Positions 14,760 to 17,133 of a stretch of 17,133 nucleotides of DNA are shown piece after piece (within the stretch, counting starts at the first letter, position 1; every line of letters begins with the position of its first letter). Made by a program: the position numbers and the translations under genes. A model generated the notes under the pieces. It worked only from the letters and a program-made list of their open reading frames with translations, had not been told where the DNA came from and did no database searches. Source of the DNA: CALACW01 sp002431305 (GTDB lineage Bacteria > Bacillota > Clostridia > Oscillospirales > Acutalibacteraceae); the NCBI GenBank assembly GCA_937890355.1, contig CALACW010000111.1:1-17133 (forward strand), written 5' to 3'.

Positions 14760-16396
14760 GTTTTACATACCCGAATTCAGAAAAAAAAGCTCTTGACAAT
14801 ATCAATATGGAAATTGAGCCGGGGCAGTTTATACTCATCTGCGGAGCGTCGGGATGCTCGAAAACAACGCTTTTACGTCATTTTAAATCCGTACTGACCC
14901 CGCACGGCAAGCATGAGGGAAGCGTTATTTTTAATAATAGTGAGCTGTCCGAATTATCCGAAAAAGAACAGGCGGAAAAAATCGGATTCGTGTTTCAGTC
15001 TCCCGATGACCAGATTGTCACGGACAAGGTATGGCACGAACTCGCATTTTCGCTCGAAAGTTTAAATAAATCAAACGATATAATTGCGTTAAGAAGCGCG
15101 GAAACCGCGGGATATTTCGACCTCGGGGACAAGTACCGTTCGGATGTAAACACGCTTTCAGGCGGACAGAAACAGCTTCTCAACTTAGCCTCGGTCATGA
15201 CGGTTACGCCCGAAGTTCTTATACTCGACGAACCTACGTCACAGCTTGACCCGATAGCCTCCGACAACTTTTTGTCTCAGATAAAGAAGCTCAACGACGA
15301 TCTCGGCGTTACGGTGATCATATCCGAACACAACTTAGAACGCGTTTTCTCCATGGCGGACAAGGTCGCGGTTATGAAGGACGGAAAACTCTTATCGTTC
15401 GACACGCCCGAAAATACGGCGAAAAATTTCGGAGACAGAGAATCAGACTTCTTTTTGTCCCTGCCGTCGAGCGCGCAGATTGCCGTCATGGCTTCGTTCT
15501 CCGGCAAAACTCCGCTTACTGTAAAAGAAGGCAGACAGGCTCTTACAGAAAACGGAATTACGAGTAAAAAGAACACTCTCATTAGTTCTAATGAGACGAA
15601 AAATAAAGAAAACAAAAAAGACCGCGTCCTCGAAATTGACGACGTGTTTTTCAGATATACCCGTTACTCCCCAGACGTATTAAAAAATCTGTCGCTTAAT
15701 ATATACAATGGTGAGATACTCAGCATCACCGGCGGCAACGGAGCGGGCAAGTCTACGCTTATTTCGATTTTATCGGGCATGACCGCACCGTATTCTGGCA
15801 AAATAAAATCGAACAAAAAAAGCATGAAACCGTCTGACTTAAGAAACAAAACAGCTGTTCTTCCGCAGGACGTTTCGGTTCTGTTTGTAAAGGACAGCGT
15901 ACTTGACGAATTAAAAGAGGTAAAAAAGAAGAACGGCAAAACGCCGTCCGACGAAGAGATAAATAAAACCGCAGAATTATTCGAAATTGATAATTTATTA
16001 AAAAATCACCCGTTTGATTTAAGCGGGGGCGAACAGGAAAAACTCGCAATTGCAAAAATTCTTCTGACCGACGCGGAAATATATTTATTCGACGAGCCGA
16101 CAAAGGGCATGGACCCGACTTTTAAATTAGAATTCGGAAAAATAATCAGGAATTTAAAGAATGAAAATAAGACGTTTATAATCGTCTCTCACGATATGGA
16201 GTTCTCCGCAAATTTTGCGGACAGGTGCGTTATGCTCTTTGACGGCAAGGTTGTAAGCGAGGCTGAACCGCGTGAATTTTTCGCCGGAAACAGTTTCTAC
16301 ACCACAACGGCGAACAGAATAGTCCGCTCCGTTTTTCCCGACTGTATTCTGACAAAGGAGGCGTGGGAAAAGTGCCGAAAGCAAACGGAAAAATAA
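14732..16396 (+). CDS. ECF transporter double ATPase (two fused EcfA-type domains)
   Basis: The 554-residue protein carries two complete ABC ATPase domains in one chain, replacing the usual EcfA1/EcfA2 pair. Domain 1 (~1-260): Walker A GASGCSKTT (38-46), Q-loop FVFQSPDDQIV, signature LSGGQKQLLNLASVM, Walker B VLILDEPTSQLDP, histidine in SEHN. Domain 2 (~310-535): Walker A GGNGAGKST (334-342), Q-loop VLPQDVSVL, signature LSGGEQEKLAIAK, Walker B IYLFDEPTKGMDP, histidine in SHD. In domain 1 the glycine before the Walker lysine is Ser43, a departure from GxxGxGK. A Lys/Asn-rich linker joins the halves. The longest frame begins at 14675, but GGAGG (14720-14724) precedes ATG 14732 by 7 bases. It powers the T and S subunits encoded on either side. 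Confidence 0.92.
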   Translation: MAHFAVKNLSFTYPNSEKKALDNINMEIEPGQFILICGASGCSKTTLLRHFKSVLTPHGKHEGSVIFNNSELSELSEKEQAEKIGFVFQSPDDQIVTDKVWHELAFSLESLNKSNDIIALRSAETAGYFDLGDKYRSDVNTLSGGQKQLLNLASVMTVTPEVLILDEPTSQLDPIASDNFLSQIKKLNDDLGVTVIISEHNLERVFSMADKVAVMKDGKLLSFDTPENTAKNFGDRESDFFLSLPSSAQIAVMASFSGKTPLTVKEGRQALTENGITSKKNTLISSNETKNKENKKDRVLEIDDVFFRYTRYSPDVLKNLSLNIYNGEILSITGGNGAGKSTLISILSGMTAPYSGKIKSNKKSMKPSDLRNKTAVLPQDVSVLFVKDSVLDELKEVKKKNGKTPSDEEINKTAELFEIDNLLKNHPFDLSGGEQEKLAIAKILLTDAEIYLFDEPTKGMDPTFKLEFGKIIRNLKNENKTFIIVSHDMEFSANFADRCVMLFDGKVVSEAEPREFFAGNSFYTTTANRIVRSVFPDCILTKEAWEKCRKQTEK

Positions 16397-17088
16397 ATAT
16401 TTACACAATTTTGAGCATATTATCGTACATCCTGATTCCGGCGGCAATCGTAGTTTCGGCGATTGTTAACGAGGGCAGACGGTACTATATAATAAGTATG
16501 GGAATAATAATTCTCTCGTTTGTCTCGTTCTCGCTGGGCTTTGAAAAAAAACGACCGCAGGCAAAAGAGCTTACGGTGCTCGCAGTGCTCACGGCTCTCG
16601 GAGTTGCGGGACGCGTCGCGTTCTACATGGTACCGCAGTTCAAAGCTTCGGCGGCGGTAATCATTATAACGGCGGCGGCATTCGGCTCTCGCTCAGGGTT
16701 TCTGTGCGGAGCGACAGTCGGATTTATATCAAACTTTTTTTTCGGTCAGGGACCATGGACGCCGTGGCAGATGTTTGCATTCGGCGCGGTAGGATTTTTG
16801 GCGGGCGTGGTTTTCGCCCCCGGCAGGGTCAAAGCGACAAGACTCAGTTTGTGCACTTACGGTTTTTTGTCGGTGTTTATCGTGTACGGATTTATTGCCG
16901 ACACGTCATCGGTGTTTATGTTCACACAGGAAATTACAGTGAAAACAGTGCTCGCAACGTATGCATCGGGCGTTGTGTTCAATCTTATTCACGCCGGCGC
17001 AACGGTGATATTCTTAGCGGTTTTGGGCATTCCTCTTATAAAAAAACTTGACAGAGTGTGCACAAAGTACGGAATAGATAAACAATAA
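16372..17088 (+). CDS. ECF transporter S component (substrate-binding membrane subunit)
   Basis: The 238-residue membrane protein has two N-terminal hydrophobic helices before the ~170-residue ECF S-component core. The core shows 'LTVLAVLTALGVAGRVAFYMVPQFK', a helix with 'AAAFGSRSGFLCGATVGFISNFFFGQGPWTPWQMFAFG', and a C-terminal 'GVVFNLIHAGATVIFL'. S components bind a vitamin or cofactor in the membrane and toggle with EcfT. The 'FFGQGPWTPWQM' loop marks a recognisable subgroup whose ligand I cannot name. A GTG at 16363 lies one base after AGGAGG (16356-16361); the next in-frame GTG at 16372, 10 bases away, is preferred. It overlaps the ATPase gene by 25 bp, and its last 10 bases, including the stop, lie in the terminal repeat. 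Confidence 0.85.
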   Translation: MPKANGKINIYTILSILSYILIPAAIVVSAIVNEGRRYYIISMGIIILSFVSFSLGFEKKRPQAKELTVLAVLTALGVAGRVAFYMVPQFKASAAVIIITAAAFGSRSGFLCGATVGFISNFFFGQGPWTPWQMFAFGAVGFLAGVVFAPGRVKATRLSLCTYGFLSVFIVYGFIADTSSVFMFTQEITVKTVLATYASGVVFNLIHAGATVIFLAVLGIPLIKKLDRVCTKYGIDKQ

Positions 17089-17133
17089 TTTATTAAAGGG
17101 ATAAACATTCTTTTGTAGGGGAAGACATTGTCT
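17079..17133. repeat. Right arm of the 55-bp perfect inverted repeat, ending in a truncated palindromic element
   Basis: This is the exact reverse complement of 146-200. It starts within the S-component stop region and ends at the window edge, inside the terminal arm of a second copy of the palindromic element (17114-17133 match 16-35). If the copy is full-length, the remaining element continues beyond the window. No terminator for the ECF operon is visible before the edge. Confidence 0.95.

Overview
This 17.1 kb stretch looks like a chromosomal piece of an anaerobic Gram-positive member of the Clostridia, probably a gut or rumen Oscillospirales-type lineage. The grounds are the dockerin and 'ALGH' cysteine-rich surface modules, the Gram-positive signal and lipoprotein peptides, the Firmicutes-style GGAGG ribosome sites, near-consensus sigma-A promoters, and a Firmicutes-type ECF vitamin transporter. 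No phage, plasmid, IS or CRISPR genes are visible. Taxonomy is inferred from protein style only.

Layout. Bases 1-200 hold a short palindrome-ended repeat element. Its outer arm recurs, inverted and perfect over 55 bp, at the extreme right end (17079-17133), so everything between lies inside an inverted-repeat pair. At 421-2673 (minus) are two separately promoted exported proteins: an unknown one with an amphipathic C-terminal tail, and a cohesin-like plus dockerin protein. At 2755-7420 is a rhamnoside-use unit: a TetR-type regulator divergent from a GPH-family sugar symporter and a cytoplasmic GH78 alpha-L-rhamnosidase, with a 13-bp inverted repeat in the shared control region. At 7522-8182 (minus) are tRNA-Thr(CGT) and a GNAT acetyltransferase. 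At 8254-10739 (minus) is a polar amino acid ABC importer (binding lipoprotein, permease, ATPase), followed at 10924-11916 (minus) by ornithine carbamoyltransferase.

The most interesting part is 12085-17088 (plus), a tightly packed five-gene operon behind a perfect TTGACA-17-TATAAT promoter. It encodes an exported alpha/alpha-toroid repeat protein, a lipoprotein with a DUF4430 (transcobalamin C-terminal-like) domain, an ECF transmembrane T subunit, a single polypeptide carrying both ECF ATPase domains, and an ECF S component. Toroid plus DUF4430 are the two domains of mammalian intrinsic factor and transcobalamin, here split into two consecutive genes in the same order and coupled to a dedicated importer. 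The likely function is surface capture and import of a cobalamin-like or other small cofactor. The substrate is not proven: the leader is too short for a cobalamin riboswitch.

Several starts were moved from the longest open frame to the codon best placed after a Shine-Dalgarno sequence (symporter 3451, ATPase 9006, permease 9730, binding protein 10739, ECF ATPase 14732, S component 16372).
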